Positions 1 through 7,703 are shown, numbered from the stretch's first letter. The stretch is DNA of 10,256 bases from Azonexus sp. (GCA_031274715.1 JAISPT010000072.1:1-10256), one strand, 5' to 3'. Numbers and translations: made by a program. The notes: generated by a model from the letters alone, not told the origin.

Positions 1-236
1 GACAGCGTGATTTCACGGCCGACGCGTTCCGACAGGTCGAGGTCGGCCCCCGGGCCGGACACCTCACCCACGGCTTCCGGGGTCTTGAGTTCGAGGACAT
101 ACGCGAACAGCTCGCAAACGCCTTCCCGACCCCGCAAGCGCACCGGGGTCAGCGACGACTCGCCCGACTCGGACGGCAGCGCCGGACCACTGACCGTTAG
201 GGTGCGCGGAGCAGAGGAAAGGGATGTGAGCGACAT
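1..236 (-). CDS. vgrG: VgrG/TssI spike protein, N-terminal part only (3' end outside window)
   Basis: VgrG forms the trimeric spike at the tip of the Hcp tube and carries effectors out of the cell. Reading the minus strand from the ATG at 236 gives 78 codons with no stop before the window edge. The peptide begins MSLTSLSSAPRTLTVSGPAL, and further on reads VRLRGREGVCELFAYVLEL and DLDLSERVGREITL. This is the start pattern of VgrG proteins: an Arg-x-Leu-x-Val strand, then the gp27-like fold with the 'G.E.lcelF.Y.le' segment and a 'l.l..lvG..itl' segment. A ribosome binding site AAAGGA lies 8 bases before the ATG, and only 21 bp separate it from the tssK stop, so it is probably the next gene of the same operon. 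The gp5-like needle and any C-terminal effector extension cannot be seen. Identification rests on the N-terminus alone. Confidence 0.85.
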   Translation of the reverse strand, partial: MSLTSLSSAPRTLTVSGPALPSESGESSLTPVRLRGREGVCELFAYVLELKTPEAVGEVSGPGADLDLSERVGREITL

Positions 237-257
237 GGAAGAAATCCTTTCGGCTCG

Positions 258-1604
258 TCAGTCCCGGATTCCCCAGAGCTGCAGGGAGAGATTCGGGAAT
301 TGGCCGGCGGTGTGCAGGGCGAGTCCGCCTTCCCGGGCGACTTGCGACCACAGGGGGCCGGTGCGGGTGATTTCGTAGTACACATGGCCGGCATTGAAGG
401 GGATTTGCCGGGGCGGGACAGGCAGCGCTCGCAGGGCGATGCCCGGCAGATGCGAGCGGATGATGTCGTTGATGAGGCCGGAGGGGGCAAGCTTGGATTG
501 CGCCTGGAAGCGGGTTTGCAGGGCATCGAGCGGCATGTCGGCGGCAACGGCGAGAACCAGGGCGCCGTAGGTGGTGAGGGCGGCCGGGTCGATGACGGCA
601 AGACGCAGGCCGTGGCCGCGCTCGTCGAGCGGAATGGTCTGGGCGCTACGAATGAGGACTTCGTTGAGCAGTTGCTGCACATCGGCCACCAGAGGCTTGA
701 AGCATTCGTAGAGCTTGTCGTGGCGGTAGGGCGGGTGGTCGATGGGGCGGCGGGTGACGGGCCGGACGTAGGTGGAGAGTTCGCCGGCAAGGGTGAGCAG
801 GGCGATATACAGTTCGACGGGCGGGGTTTCGCCAACGCGCAGCAGGTGGCTGAGGTAGGGCTCGTTGCGGTTGAGTATCTGGAGCAGCAGGTAGTCGGCA
901 ACTTCGGCGGTTTCGCCGGCCTTGCCGTTGGTGCCGGTGAGGCGGTCGGCGAGAGCGGCCCGGCGCAGGCGCATGAGGCTCAAGGTCTTGCCGAGCCAGT
1001 CCTTGAGGATGGGATCGGCGCCGTAAACATTGACGGGGGGAACGTGGGTGTCGGCATGCAGTTCGACGCTGCCGTCGGCGCGTAGCCCGGCGATACGGGC
1101 GAGGGAGAGGCCGATCCAGCCATCGGCGAGCTCTCTTTCGGGGAGCAAGCGCAGGCGCAGACTGGAAAGCTGGACGAGTTTGGCGCCCTGACCGATGGCG
1201 TTGGCGTCGCGTAGTTCGTCGTCATAGGCGGTGTAGCGGGCCAGGGATTCGTCGGCATCGTCGAAGCAGGTTTCCTCGCCATTGGGGATGCGGATGGGGA
1301 CGGCGAGGTAGATCGATTGTTCGAGATGTTCCGGGCGGATGACGAGCGGCCGTGGCGGCGGTGTGGTACCGGGAATATCGAAGGGGGTGCCGTCGGCAAA
1401 GACGCCCGCGGCGCTTTTCAGGATGAGCTTGCCGAGGGTAAGGGCTTCGCTGTCGATGCTGTAGTGGCTGAAGCCCCAGAAAAAGGGCGAGAGGGGAGCG
1501 CTGCGCTTGTGGGCGTAGTGTTCGAGGTAGCGCTCTTGCTGTTGGAAGAGCTGCGGACGCAGGAAGAGACCTTCGCTCCAGACGACTTTGTTTTGCCAGC
1601 TCAC
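258..1604 (-). CDS. tssK: TssK, T6SS baseplate subunit (ImpJ/VasE family)
   Basis: TssK is the trimeric cytoplasmic protein that connects the T6SS baseplate (TssEFG-VgrG) to the membrane complex (TssJLM). The 448-residue product has the usual family length. Its N-terminus, VVWSEGLFLRPQLFQQQERY (residues 8-27), is the family signature, followed by the conserved hydrophobic run around SPFFWGFSHYSID (residues 39-51). The start is GTG at 1604, chosen because AAAGGA sits 8 bases upstream and because the family N-terminus begins just there. It follows tssJ by 39 bp and precedes vgrG by 21 bp on the same strand. In many clusters tssK is followed by tssL and tssM; here vgrG comes next. No frameshift or internal stop is seen. 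Confidence 0.95.
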   Translation of the reverse strand: MSWQNKVVWSEGLFLRPQLFQQQERYLEHYAHKRSAPLSPFFWGFSHYSIDSEALTLGKLILKSAAGVFADGTPFDIPGTTPPPRPLVIRPEHLEQSIYLAVPIRIPNGEETCFDDADESLARYTAYDDELRDANAIGQGAKLVQLSSLRLRLLPERELADGWIGLSLARIAGLRADGSVELHADTHVPPVNVYGADPILKDWLGKTLSLMRLRRAALADRLTGTNGKAGETAEVADYLLLQILNRNEPYLSHLLRVGETPPVELYIALLTLAGELSTYVRPVTRRPIDHPPYRHDKLYECFKPLVADVQQLLNEVLIRSAQTIPLDERGHGLRLAVIDPAALTTYGALVLAVAADMPLDALQTRFQAQSKLAPSGLINDIIRSHLPGIALRALPVPPRQIPFNAGHVYYEITRTGPLWSQVAREGGLALHTAGQFPNLSLQLWGIRD

Positions 1605-1643
1605 TTCTTGTTTCCTTTCAATGCACAGCGCGAAATGGTGGGG

Positions 1644-2192
1644 TCAGGGTGTTTTGTCCCGGTCCTTGATTTGGACGCCGAGTGCGTCCAGGCGGATGTC
1701 GAGGCGGGCTTTCTGATTCGGTATCAGTTTTCGGTACCAGGCGGTCTCGGGCGCTTCTTCCAGGCGGTAGACGACGCGCCAGATGGTCTTGCCGAGTTCG
1801 CGGTAGCCGGCAAGGACGCCGATGGCGGTGGTTTCGGCGTCGGATTTGCGATCGATGTCGCGCCGCTCGCCGGGACGCAGGATGAAGCCGTCCTTACGGA
1901 GGAGGTCGCCGCCGAGAGTTTCGGCGTCCTTTTGCGACAGGCTCTGGTAGTCGGCCTGTTCGAAGGCTTGCGGGTTCTTGAGTTCGTAGATGCGAATCTC
2001 GATGGGCGAGGGCCGCGCCTTGGGGTCCGGGTTGACGTCTTCGGAAGTGACGATGGCGAATTCGAGCCGTGTCGATTCGCGTTCGGGCGGCGCGGCGAGC
2101 GCCGGTGACGCAACGGTGAGCGCGAGCAGCAGGCCGCCAAGCACGCCGGAGGTCTTGGCAGTGCCGACGAGATGGGAGATGAAAGAAGTCAT
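1644..2192 (-). CDS. tssJ: TssJ-like T6SS protein with a signal peptide but no lipobox cysteine
   Basis: TssJ is normally an outer-membrane lipoprotein that binds the periplasmic part of TssM and anchors the membrane complex. This 182-residue product matches the TssJ fold segments: VNPDPKARPSPIEIRIYEL (residues 53-71), then FEQADYQSL, a 'LRPGE' strand, IGVLAGYREL and a final RLDIRLDALGVQIK strand. It starts with a short region carrying His7 and Lys13, a hydrophobic stretch (about 16-30) and SPALA-APPE, which looks like a signal peptidase I site after residue 33. A lipobox would end in Cys, but the whole protein contains none, so it cannot be lipidated in the usual way. The start is ATG at 2192. 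In-frame codons upstream run back into hcp in another frame and give no signal peptide. The ribosome binding site is weak. The gene lies between hcp and tssK, which supports the assignment. The mature protein may stay soluble, or the hydrophobic segment may remain as an uncleaved inner-membrane anchor. Confidence 0.85.
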   Translation of the reverse strand: MTSFISHLVGTAKTSGVLGGLLLALTVASPALAAPPERESTRLEFAIVTSEDVNPDPKARPSPIEIRIYELKNPQAFEQADYQSLSQKDAETLGGDLLRKDGFILRPGERRDIDRKSDAETTAIGVLAGYRELGKTIWRVVYRLEEAPETAWYRKLIPNQKARLDIRLDALGVQIKDRDKTP

Positions 2193-2225
2193 GGCATCGG
2201 TTTCGCGTGAAATTGCCAGGAAATA

Positions 2226-2248
2226 CCCCGGCCGGAGACCGGCCGGGG
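2226..2248 (-). terminator. Very stable GC hairpin between hcp and tssJ (attenuator or partial terminator)
   Basis: The hcp-tssJ gap contains a perfect 10-bp inverted repeat (CCCCGGCCGG at 2226-2235 and CCGGCCGGGG at 2239-2248) with a 3-base loop. It starts 11 bases after the hcp stop. In the leftward transcript the stem is followed by UAUUUCC, a poor U-tract, so full rho-independent termination is doubtful. An additional CCGGCC at 2254-2259 could pair with an inner GGCCGG and compete with the main stem. Inferred role: partial termination or protection of the hcp 3' end, giving more Hcp than the downstream TssJ, TssK and VgrG. Confidence 0.55.
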
Positions 2249-2259
2249 CCGCGGGCCGG

Positions 2260-2745
2260 TCAGCTTTCCTTGTTTTGCTGGATGTCGTAGCTGGCGGTGA
2301 TGGCGCCGCCGCTGCCGCCCTGCTGGTTTTGCACGGTGTATTCCTGCTTGACGCGGGCGAAGGAAATACGAATGCGCTCGCGGATGCGCTCGCCGTTCGT
2401 GCTGCTGCCGGAGGGTTCAACGTGCGTGACGATGACGTCGTTCATGGTCAGGCGCAGGTATTCGAGCGGATTGCCGCCTGCCTTGCGGACGGTGAGCTTG
2501 GCTTCATCGATGTGCTTGCCGGTCAGGCAGTACTTCATCAGGTTCGGGCTGGCGCGGTCGACGAAGTGCTCGAACTCGAAGTCTTCGACGCTGGCCTTGC
2601 CGGCGCCGCCGCCGCTGCCTTGATGCATGTTGGCGGCCTGCTTGATGCACCAGCGCCAGTTCAGCACTTCGATTTCATTCTTGTGATCGCCGTCTTGCGA
2701 TTCGCCGTCGATGCCGTTGATTTTGAGGAAAATGTCTTGTGCCAT
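2260..2745 (-). CDS. hcp: Hcp/TssD, T6SS inner tube protein
   Basis: Hcp forms stacked hexameric rings that make the T6SS inner tube, and it is itself secreted. The 161-residue product has the family's usual size and landmarks: start MAQDIFLKINGIDGESQD, the loop MHQGSGGGAGKAS (residues 40-52), DFEFEHFVDRASPNLMKYCL (residues 55-74, the conserved 'vDraSp.L' region), GKHIDEAKLTVRKAGG and YLRLTMNDVIVTHVEPSGS. There is no N-terminal signal peptide, as expected for a T6SS substrate. The ATG at 2745 has a strong GAAGGAG 7 bases upstream. It sits 52 bp after tssC and is followed by a strong hairpin, an arrangement that fits high expression of this abundant structural protein. No C-terminal effector domain is fused. 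Confidence 0.97.
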   Translation of the reverse strand: MAQDIFLKINGIDGESQDGDHKNEIEVLNWRWCIKQAANMHQGSGGGAGKASVEDFEFEHFVDRASPNLMKYCLTGKHIDEAKLTVRKAGGNPLEYLRLTMNDVIVTHVEPSGSSTNGERIRERIRISFARVKQEYTVQNQQGGSGGAITASYDIQQNKES

Positions 2746-2763
2746 GTGAATGCTCCTTCAGAG

Positions 2764-2784
2764 TTAGTGGTTAGTGGTTGGTGG
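2764..2784. repeat. Three tandem 7-bp repeats before hcp
   Basis: On the plus strand TTAGTGG occurs at 2764-2770 and 2771-2777, followed by the variant TTGGTGG at 2778-2784. In the leftward transcript this reads CCACCAA, CCACTAA, CCACTAA just upstream of the hcp ribosome binding site (2753-2759). It fills part of the 52-bp tssC-hcp gap. The repeat is plain in the sequence. Whether it has any role is unknown. Confidence 0.8.
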
Positions 2785-2797
2785 ATCGATTCGCGGG

Positions 2798-4297
2798 TCA
2801 GGCGGCTTCCTTGAGGGAAGGCAGTTTGGCGACCAGGCGCAGGGAGACGGTCAGGCCTTCGAGCTGGAAGTGCGGACGCAGGAAGAACTTGCCGTGGTAG
2901 TAGCCAGGATTGCCTTCGATGTCTTCGACGACGACTTCGGCGGCAGCCAGCGGCCGGCGCGCCTTGGTTTCCTGCGAGGAGTTGACCGGGTCGGCGTCGA
3001 CGTAATTCATGACCCATTCGTTGAGCCAGCGCTGCATTTCATCCCGCTCCTTGAAGGCGCCGATCTTGTCGCGAACGATGCACTTGAGGTAGTGAGCGAA
3101 GCGCGAGCAGGCAAAGAGATAGGGCAGCCGGGCCGAGAGGTTGGCGTTGGCGGTGGCGTCCGGATCGTAATATTCGGCCGGCTTTTGCAAGGACTGGGCG
3201 CCGATGAAGGCAGCGTAGTCGGTATTCTTGCGGTGCACGAGGGCAATCAGGCCGCTCTTGGAGAGTTCAGCTTCGCGGCGGTCGGAGATGGCGATTTCGG
3301 TCGGGCATTTGATATCCACGCCGCCGTCGTCGGTCGGGAAGGCATGACAGGGCAGATTCTCGACGGCACCACCGGATTCGACGCCGCGGATCAGCGTGCA
3401 CCAGCCGTATTCCTTGAACGAGCGGTTGATGTTGACACCCATGGCGTAGGAGGCGTTGGCCCAGGTGTAATTGCGGTGGTCGGCGCCGGCCGTATCTTCT
3501 TCGAAGGCGAATTCGTCAACCGGGTTGGTCTTGGCGCCGTAGGGTAGGCGGGCCAGGAAGCGCGGCATGGTGAGACCGACGTAGCGGGCGTCCTCGGTGG
3601 TGCGCAGGCTGTTCCACGGGGCGTATTCACGGTTCTGCGTGAAAATCTTGGTGAGGTCGCGCGGATTGGCCAGTTCCTGCCAGGAGTCCATTTGCAGGAC
3701 CGAGGGCGCGGCACCGGCGATGAACGGGGTATGAGCGGCGGCGGCGATCTTGGAGATTGAACCGAGAAGATCGACGTCTGGCGGGGTATGGTCGAAATAG
3801 TAGTCAGCGATCAGGCAGCCATAAGGCTCGCCACCGAGTTGGCCGTATTCCTGTTCGTAAATTTGCTTGAACAGCGGACTTTGGTCCCACGTCGTGCCCT
3901 TGAAGCGTTTCATGGTGCGCCGCAGGTCGTCCTTGGAGAGGTCGATGAAGCGAATCTTCAGCTTCTCGTCGGTCTCGGTATTGGAAACGAGGTGGTGCAG
4001 GCCGCGCCAAGCCGATTCCAGCTTCTGGAAATCTTGGTGATGCATGATCAGGTTGATCTGCTCGGTCAGCTTGGCGTCGATGCCGGCGATGATGGCCTCG
4101 ATGCTCTTGTAGGCGTCGTCGCTCAGGGTCAGCGAGGCGGTGAGCGCCTGCTCGGCGAGCGTTTTGACGGCAGCTTCGACGGCTTCGCGGGCTTGGTCGG
4201 TCTTGGGTTTGAATTCCTGGTCGAGCAGCTTGCTGAAATCGGAGGCTTCAGCAAAGGCGGCGCTTCCCTGGGCGGCGGTTTCCACGGTCGTGGTCAT
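2798..4297 (-). CDS. tssC: TssC, T6SS contractile sheath large subunit (VipB)
   Basis: TssC pairs with TssB to build the contractile sheath around the Hcp tube. At 499 residues it has typical length. Family landmarks in order are WRGLHHLVSNTETDEKLKIR (residues 97-116), the LPYGAKTNPVDEFAFEED segment (251-268), NRSFKEYGWCTLIRGVESGG in the middle, LARLPY- and FACSRFAHYLKCIVRDKIG-type segments in the C-terminal half, and a final GYYHGKFFLRPHFQLEGLTV region near the end that belongs to the sheath core. The ATG at 4297 has AGGAGA 7-8 bases upstream, and the gene lies 30 bp after tssB. Gene order tssB-tssC-hcp is the most conserved block of T6SS clusters. No defect is seen. Confidence 0.97.
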   Translation of the reverse strand: MTTTVETAAQGSAAFAEASDFSKLLDQEFKPKTDQAREAVEAAVKTLAEQALTASLTLSDDAYKSIEAIIAGIDAKLTEQINLIMHHQDFQKLESAWRGLHHLVSNTETDEKLKIRFIDLSKDDLRRTMKRFKGTTWDQSPLFKQIYEQEYGQLGGEPYGCLIADYYFDHTPPDVDLLGSISKIAAAAHTPFIAGAAPSVLQMDSWQELANPRDLTKIFTQNREYAPWNSLRTTEDARYVGLTMPRFLARLPYGAKTNPVDEFAFEEDTAGADHRNYTWANASYAMGVNINRSFKEYGWCTLIRGVESGGAVENLPCHAFPTDDGGVDIKCPTEIAISDRREAELSKSGLIALVHRKNTDYAAFIGAQSLQKPAEYYDPDATANANLSARLPYLFACSRFAHYLKCIVRDKIGAFKERDEMQRWLNEWVMNYVDADPVNSSQETKARRPLAAAEVVVEDIEGNPGYYHGKFFLRPHFQLEGLTVSLRLVAKLPSLKEAA

Positions 4298-4327
4298 GTA
4301 GGCTTCTCCTGGAATGGTTGTCGGGGT

Positions 4328-4861
4328 TTATTCGTCGGCGGTCGACGTGGCGGCGGGCTGCTCTGGCTTGGGGGACTTGGCGAGGGCGGAGAGCAGTGCC
4401 GGGTCCTTGAGCAGCTTGTTGACCAGAGCCTCGGCGCCAGTCTTGCCATCCATGTAGGTTTGCAGGTTGGCGAGTTGGGTACGCGCTTCCAGCAACCGCT
4501 TGAGGGCATCGACATGATTGGCGACGGCGGCGGGCGAGAAGTCGTCCATACTCTCGAAGGAGATGTCGACCAGAAGCTGGCCTTCGCCGCTCAGGGTGTT
4601 GGGTACGGAGAAGGCGACGCGGGGCGTCTTGGCCTTCATGCGATCGTCGAAATTGTCGACGTCGATATCGAGAAACTTGCGGTCGGCAACCGGCGGCAGC
4701 GGTTCCCGCGGTTTCCCGGAGAGGTCGGCCATGACGCCCATGACGAACGGTAGTTCGATGGTCTTTTCGGACCCGTAGACTTCAACGTCGTATTCGATCT
4801 GGACTCTCGGCGCCCGGTTGCGGGCGATGAATTTCTGCGAGCTGTTACTGCTTGTGGTCAT
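4328..4861 (-). CDS. tssB: TssB, T6SS contractile sheath small subunit (VipA)
   Basis: TssB interlocks with TssC to make the sheath and helps expose the TssC segment that ClpV grips after contraction. The 177-residue product shows the family N-terminal region RAPRVQIEYDVEVYGSEK (residues 16-33), then ELPFVMGVMADLSGK (36-50), RKFLDIDVDNFDDRM (61-75) and the FESMDDFSPAAVANHV segment. The C-terminus ends in an Ala/Pro/Thr-rich tail after KLLKDPALLSAL. The ATG at 4861 has AAGGAG 5 bases upstream. Only 15 bp separate it from the clpV stop, which argues for co-transcription with clpV. Confidence 0.97.
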   Translation of the reverse strand: MTTSSNSSQKFIARNRAPRVQIEYDVEVYGSEKTIELPFVMGVMADLSGKPREPLPPVADRKFLDIDVDNFDDRMKAKTPRVAFSVPNTLSGEGQLLVDISFESMDDFSPAAVANHVDALKRLLEARTQLANLQTYMDGKTGAEALVNKLLKDPALLSALAKSPKPEQPAATSTADE

Positions 4862-4876
4862 CTCGACTCCTTGGTT

Positions 4877-7555
4877 TCATGGTTGAACGGTGAGTGGCAG
4901 GACATCGGCGGCGGGGATCGTCCGGTGGACGAGCTTTCCGTCGGAGATGTCGAGTTCGATGCGCTCGATGCCTCGCCCACCGGCAAGGTTTTCGAGCCAG
5001 ATACGACCGAGCAGCGGCAGAATGTGCTGCTCGATGTGGCTGATCAGCAGCCGTGCCCCGGACTCGGCGACCTGGCAGGCGCCGACGATGTGGTCGACGA
5101 CGGCATCGGCAATGTCGAGGCCGACATCGTGCTGTTCGGTCATGCGTCGCTGGACGCGTCCCAGTTGCAGACGAATGATGTCGCCGAGAACGGATGCCGG
5201 CAGCGGGAGATAAGGGACGGTCTGCAGCCGCCCGAGGAAGGCGGCTGGGAAGGCTCTGAGCAGCTCTTGCCGCAGCGCGTGGGCGAGGGCATCGGCATCT
5301 GGAATCCGCGTCGGATCGCTACAGCGTTCGGCGAGCAGTTCGCTGCCGACGTTGCTGGTGAGCAAAATGACCGTGTTCTTGAAGTCGATGAGGCGTCCTT
5401 CGCCGTCTTCCATGAAGCCCTTGTCGAAGACTTGGTAGAAGATTTCATGGACGTCGCGGTGCGCCTTTTCGATTTCGTCGAGCAGGACGACGCTGTAGGG
5501 ACGACGGCGGACGGCTTCGGTGAGGACGCCGCCTTCGCCATAGCCGACATAGCCGGGTGGCGCGCCCTTGAGGGTGGAGACGGTGTGTGCCTCCTGGAAT
5601 TCGCTCATGTTCACGGTGATGAGGTTCTGCTCGCCGCCGTACAGGGCTTCGGCCAGGGCCAAGGCCGTTTCGGTCTTGCCGATGCCGGACGGGCCGACCA
5701 GCAGGAAGACGCCGATGGGCTTGCCGGGATCGGCCATGCCGGAACGAGCAACCTGGATGCGCTCGGCGATGCTGATCAGTGCATCCGTTTGGCCGATCAC
5801 CCGCTGCCCGAGCTGGCCGGGCAGATCGAGCACAGCGGCGAGTTCGTCCTTGACCATGCGTCCGACCGGGATGCCGGTCCACTCGGAGACGATGGTGGCG
5901 ACGGCCGCGGCATTGACTTCGGGGTGCACGAGCGGGGCGTCGCCTTGCAGTTCGGCCAGCCGCTGTTCGAGCGAGTGGAGTGCCGGCAAGGTCTCCGGTA
6001 TGGGTTCGCCTTCGGGGTGGGCAAGGTGTTGGTGGCGGGCCTCGACAAGCGCCAGGACGAGTTCGCGTTCGGCTTGCCAGCGGTTTTCGAGCGCCAGGAT
6101 TTCGGCTTCGAGTTCGACCAGTGTGTTGCCGATGGCGGCGAACGCCTTATCGTCGCCGCGGCCGAAGCGGTTCTGTTTGGCGAGCAGGGACTGTTCGACG
6201 AGGGCGGCATCGCGGTCGCGGCGCAGGAGTTGCAGCCGGCCTGGAGGGGCATGGGTGGACAAGGCAACCCGGGCGCAGGCGGTGTCGAGCAGACTAATGG
6301 CTTTGTCCGGGAGTTGCCGCGAAGGAATATAGCGGCTCGAAAGGGTGACGGCGGCACGGATTGCATCGTCGAGGATAAGTACCCCGTGGTGCTTTTCAAA
6401 AGCGGCACTGAGTCCTCGGACCATGTTGATCGCCTGCTCTTCGTCTGGCTCATGAACTTGCAGAACTTGAAAGCGACGGGTCAGTGCCGCATCCTTTTCG
6501 ATATGGCGCTTGTACTCTGACCAGGTGGTGGCGCCGATGGTGCGCAGTCCGCCACGCGCCAGGGCAGGCTTTAGCAGGTTGGCGGCATCGCCGGTGCCGG
6601 CATTGCCACCGGCGCCGACCAAGGTGTGCACTTCGTCGACGAACAGAATGACCGGCGACGGCGATTTCCCGGCTTCTTCCAGGACGGCCTTGAGGCGGGA
6701 TTCGAATTCGCCTTTCATGCTGGCGCCAGCAAGCAGGGCGCCGACGTCGAGGCTGAGCAACCGGACGTCATGTAGGGCGGGCGGCACGGTCTTGTCGGCG
6801 ATGGCAATCGCCAGACCTTCGACCACGGCAGTTTTGCCGACACCGGCTTCGCCGGTGAGCAGCGGGTTGTTCTGGCGCCGCCGGAGCAGGATATCGGTCA
6901 TCGTCCGAATTTCCTGTTCGCGTCCGATAACCGGATCGATGCGCCCGGTACGGGCAAGCTCGGTGAGGTCGGTGCAATAGCGGCGTAATGCCGAACCATT
7001 GTCACTTGGCTGGCCGGTGGCGCCACTGGCTTCGCCGGGTGCGGCCTCGGCTAGGCCGCTGCCATCGTGTGCGAGCTCATTTTCCTCCGGCGAACCAGCC
7101 AGAAGAGCCGGCAAGATATCGGGCAATTGCCGCTCCGGCACCGCTTGCAACGAGGGACAGGCGGCGAGCAAGACGGCGCGCAGTTCGGTCGTTTGCAGTA
7201 GCGCGGACAGCAAATGGGCGGTACGGATACGCGGTTCGCCGTAGACGAGGGTGGCGACGATCCATGCGCGCTCGATCGCGGTTTCCACATGCGGGGAGAA
7301 GTTGCTGATCGAGGTGGCTCCGCTGGGGAGCATGGCAAGACCCTGCGTCAGCTCGCGGTCGATGGTTTCAGCGGAAATGTCGAAATGGCGGGCAATGCGC
7401 AATAGATCGCTGTCCGGCAGCTGGAAGATCTGGTGCAGCCAGTGGACCAGTTCGATATGGGGATTGCCGCGCAACTTGCAAAAGGCCGCAGCGCTTTCGA
7501 TGCTGCGAAAGGCCGTCAGGCCGAGCTTGCCAAACAGACGTTTGCGTGAGATCAC
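4877..7555 (-). CDS. clpV: ClpV/TssH, AAA+ ATPase that recycles the T6SS sheath
   Basis: ClpV is a hexameric Clp/Hsp100 ATPase that unfolds contracted TssBC sheaths so that subunits can be reused. The 892-residue protein has the full layout: a Clp N-domain (about 1-150, with FCKLRGNPHIELVHWLHQI at 25-43 typical of ClpV rather than ClpB), a first AAA+ domain with Walker A GEAGVGKT (235-242) and Walker B VILFVDE (302-308), a coiled middle domain (about 410-540), and a second AAA+ domain with Walker A GPSGIGKT (621-628), pore-loop motif GYVGYGEGG (668-676) and Walker B VVLLDE (689-694). Both ATPase sites look intact. The start is GTG at 7555, with AGGAGG 5 bases after-spaced upstream, and it gives the expected family N-terminus. 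This is the first gene of the leftward operon, with its promoter in the divergent region. Confidence 0.96.
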   Translation of the reverse strand: MISRKRLFGKLGLTAFRSIESAAAFCKLRGNPHIELVHWLHQIFQLPDSDLLRIARHFDISAETIDRELTQGLAMLPSGATSISNFSPHVETAIERAWIVATLVYGEPRIRTAHLLSALLQTTELRAVLLAACPSLQAVPERQLPDILPALLAGSPEENELAHDGSGLAEAAPGEASGATGQPSDNGSALRRYCTDLTELARTGRIDPVIGREQEIRTMTDILLRRRQNNPLLTGEAGVGKTAVVEGLAIAIADKTVPPALHDVRLLSLDVGALLAGASMKGEFESRLKAVLEEAGKSPSPVILFVDEVHTLVGAGGNAGTGDAANLLKPALARGGLRTIGATTWSEYKRHIEKDAALTRRFQVLQVHEPDEEQAINMVRGLSAAFEKHHGVLILDDAIRAAVTLSSRYIPSRQLPDKAISLLDTACARVALSTHAPPGRLQLLRRDRDAALVEQSLLAKQNRFGRGDDKAFAAIGNTLVELEAEILALENRWQAERELVLALVEARHQHLAHPEGEPIPETLPALHSLEQRLAELQGDAPLVHPEVNAAAVATIVSEWTGIPVGRMVKDELAAVLDLPGQLGQRVIGQTDALISIAERIQVARSGMADPGKPIGVFLLVGPSGIGKTETALALAEALYGGEQNLITVNMSEFQEAHTVSTLKGAPPGYVGYGEGGVLTEAVRRRPYSVVLLDEIEKAHRDVHEIFYQVFDKGFMEDGEGRLIDFKNTVILLTSNVGSELLAERCSDPTRIPDADALAHALRQELLRAFPAAFLGRLQTVPYLPLPASVLGDIIRLQLGRVQRRMTEQHDVGLDIADAVVDHIVGACQVAESGARLLISHIEQHILPLLGRIWLENLAGGRGIERIELDISDGKLVHRTIPAADVLPLTVQP

Positions 7556-7686
7556 GAGCCCCTCCTGGGGTTGGTTATTGGAGGTCTGTCGAAAGTCAGC
7601 GCATCGTCAGCGACGAAGCGGCTCGGGTGGAAAACGGTGAACTGGAGCTGTGGAATCAGTCAAAAATGACAAAATTGAAATAGTGC

Positions 7687-7703
7687 CCATGAAGATTTCA
7701 TGG
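7687..7703. promoter_or_regulatory. Inverted repeat, candidate operator upstream of clpV
   Basis: CCATGAA-GAT-TTCATGG is a perfect 7-3-7 inverted repeat about 130 bp before the clpV start. Its size and symmetry fit a dimeric regulator site. No regulator gene is present in the window, and the binding protein is unknown. Confidence 0.3.

Noticed and set aside
7..378. 123-codon plus-strand ORF over the vgrG-tssK junction
   Set aside because: The minus strand gives a clear VgrG N-terminus with a ribosome binding site here. The plus-strand product is low complexity (Ser/Arg/Pro-rich).
300..4753. Several plus-strand ORFs of 250-320 codons (for example 300-1085, 1317-2108, 1990-2814, 2774-3547, 3788-4753)
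   Set aside because: All are antisense to tssK, tssJ, hcp, tssC or tssB and cross gene boundaries. They have biased Gly/Val/Asp-rich composition typical of antisense frames.
4871..6520. 549-codon plus-strand ORF opposite clpV
   Set aside because: It lies antisense to a complete, motif-rich clpV. Its long run without stops follows from high GC and codon bias, and the product shows no recognisable domain.
7251..7640. 129-codon plus-strand ORF running from clpV into the intergenic gap
   Set aside because: Most of it overlaps the conserved ClpV N-domain in antisense. There is no domain and no ribosome binding site evident.
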